Positions 6,875-6,876 of a stretch of DNA of 6,876 nt are shown here, one piece after another. The position numbers and the translations under genes are program-made. The notes beneath the pieces were generated by a model. That model saw only the letters and a list, made by a program, of their open reading frames with translations, was not told the origin of the DNA and searched no databases. Position 1 is the first letter of the stretch. Every line of letters starts with the position of its first letter. This stretch comes from JANNGC01 sp043757045 (GTDB lineage Bacteria; Verrucomicrobiota; Verrucomicrobiia; Limisphaerales; SIBH01): NCBI GenBank assembly GCA_043757045.1, contig JAYVQC010000126.1, forward strand, positions 1-6,876, read 5' to 3'.

Positions 6875-6876
6875 CC

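Overview
The window is GC-rich bacterial chromosome, probably from the phylum Verrucomicrobiota (Pedosphaera / Limisphaerales-like soil or freshwater bacteria). This placement is an inference. It rests on a giant DUF11-repeat surface protein ending in a short 'Y-T-I-x-Y-x-x-x-L...W...YYRV' module common in that group, a beta-barrel protein next to it, and a short compound palindrome of the kind that litters such genomes. There is no marker gene in the window that proves it. All three genes lie on the + strand.

Layout. Bases 1-4659 are the 3' part of a very large gene, open at the left edge. It encodes Ig/cadherin-like modules, then ten tandem DUF11 repeats of 122-124 residues (355-4059), then a unique C-terminal region. 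Eighteen bases later a second gene (4678-5922) encodes an outer-membrane beta-barrel protein, with a signal peptide core only at residues 76-93. The tight spacing and a good ribosome-binding site suggest the two are co-transcribed, giving a secreted, repeat-built surface protein and an outer-membrane barrel. After a 102-base gap comes proC (6025-6840), pyrroline-5-carboxylate reductase, the last step of proline synthesis. It is followed directly by a hairpin plus T-run terminator at 6850-6874.

The most unusual object is a 109-bp compound palindrome at 4782-4890. It consists of four perfect hairpins between AGTGGGA/TCCCACT ends and sits in frame inside the start region of the barrel gene, upstream of the signal peptide. 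The left and right halves are inverted copies of each other. Where they differ, the differences are compensated inside each hairpin, which points to selection on hairpin structure. It looks like a REP/MITE-type mobile repeat that has been absorbed into, or placed just ahead of, a coding sequence. It leaves three competing start codons for the barrel protein.

The DUF11 array also has internal order. An 'A' and a 'B' repeat type recur in a pattern that suggests duplication of two- or three-repeat blocks, and the protein sequence is conserved despite heavy synonymous drift. I saw no tRNA, rRNA, CRISPR array, transposase or phage gene.
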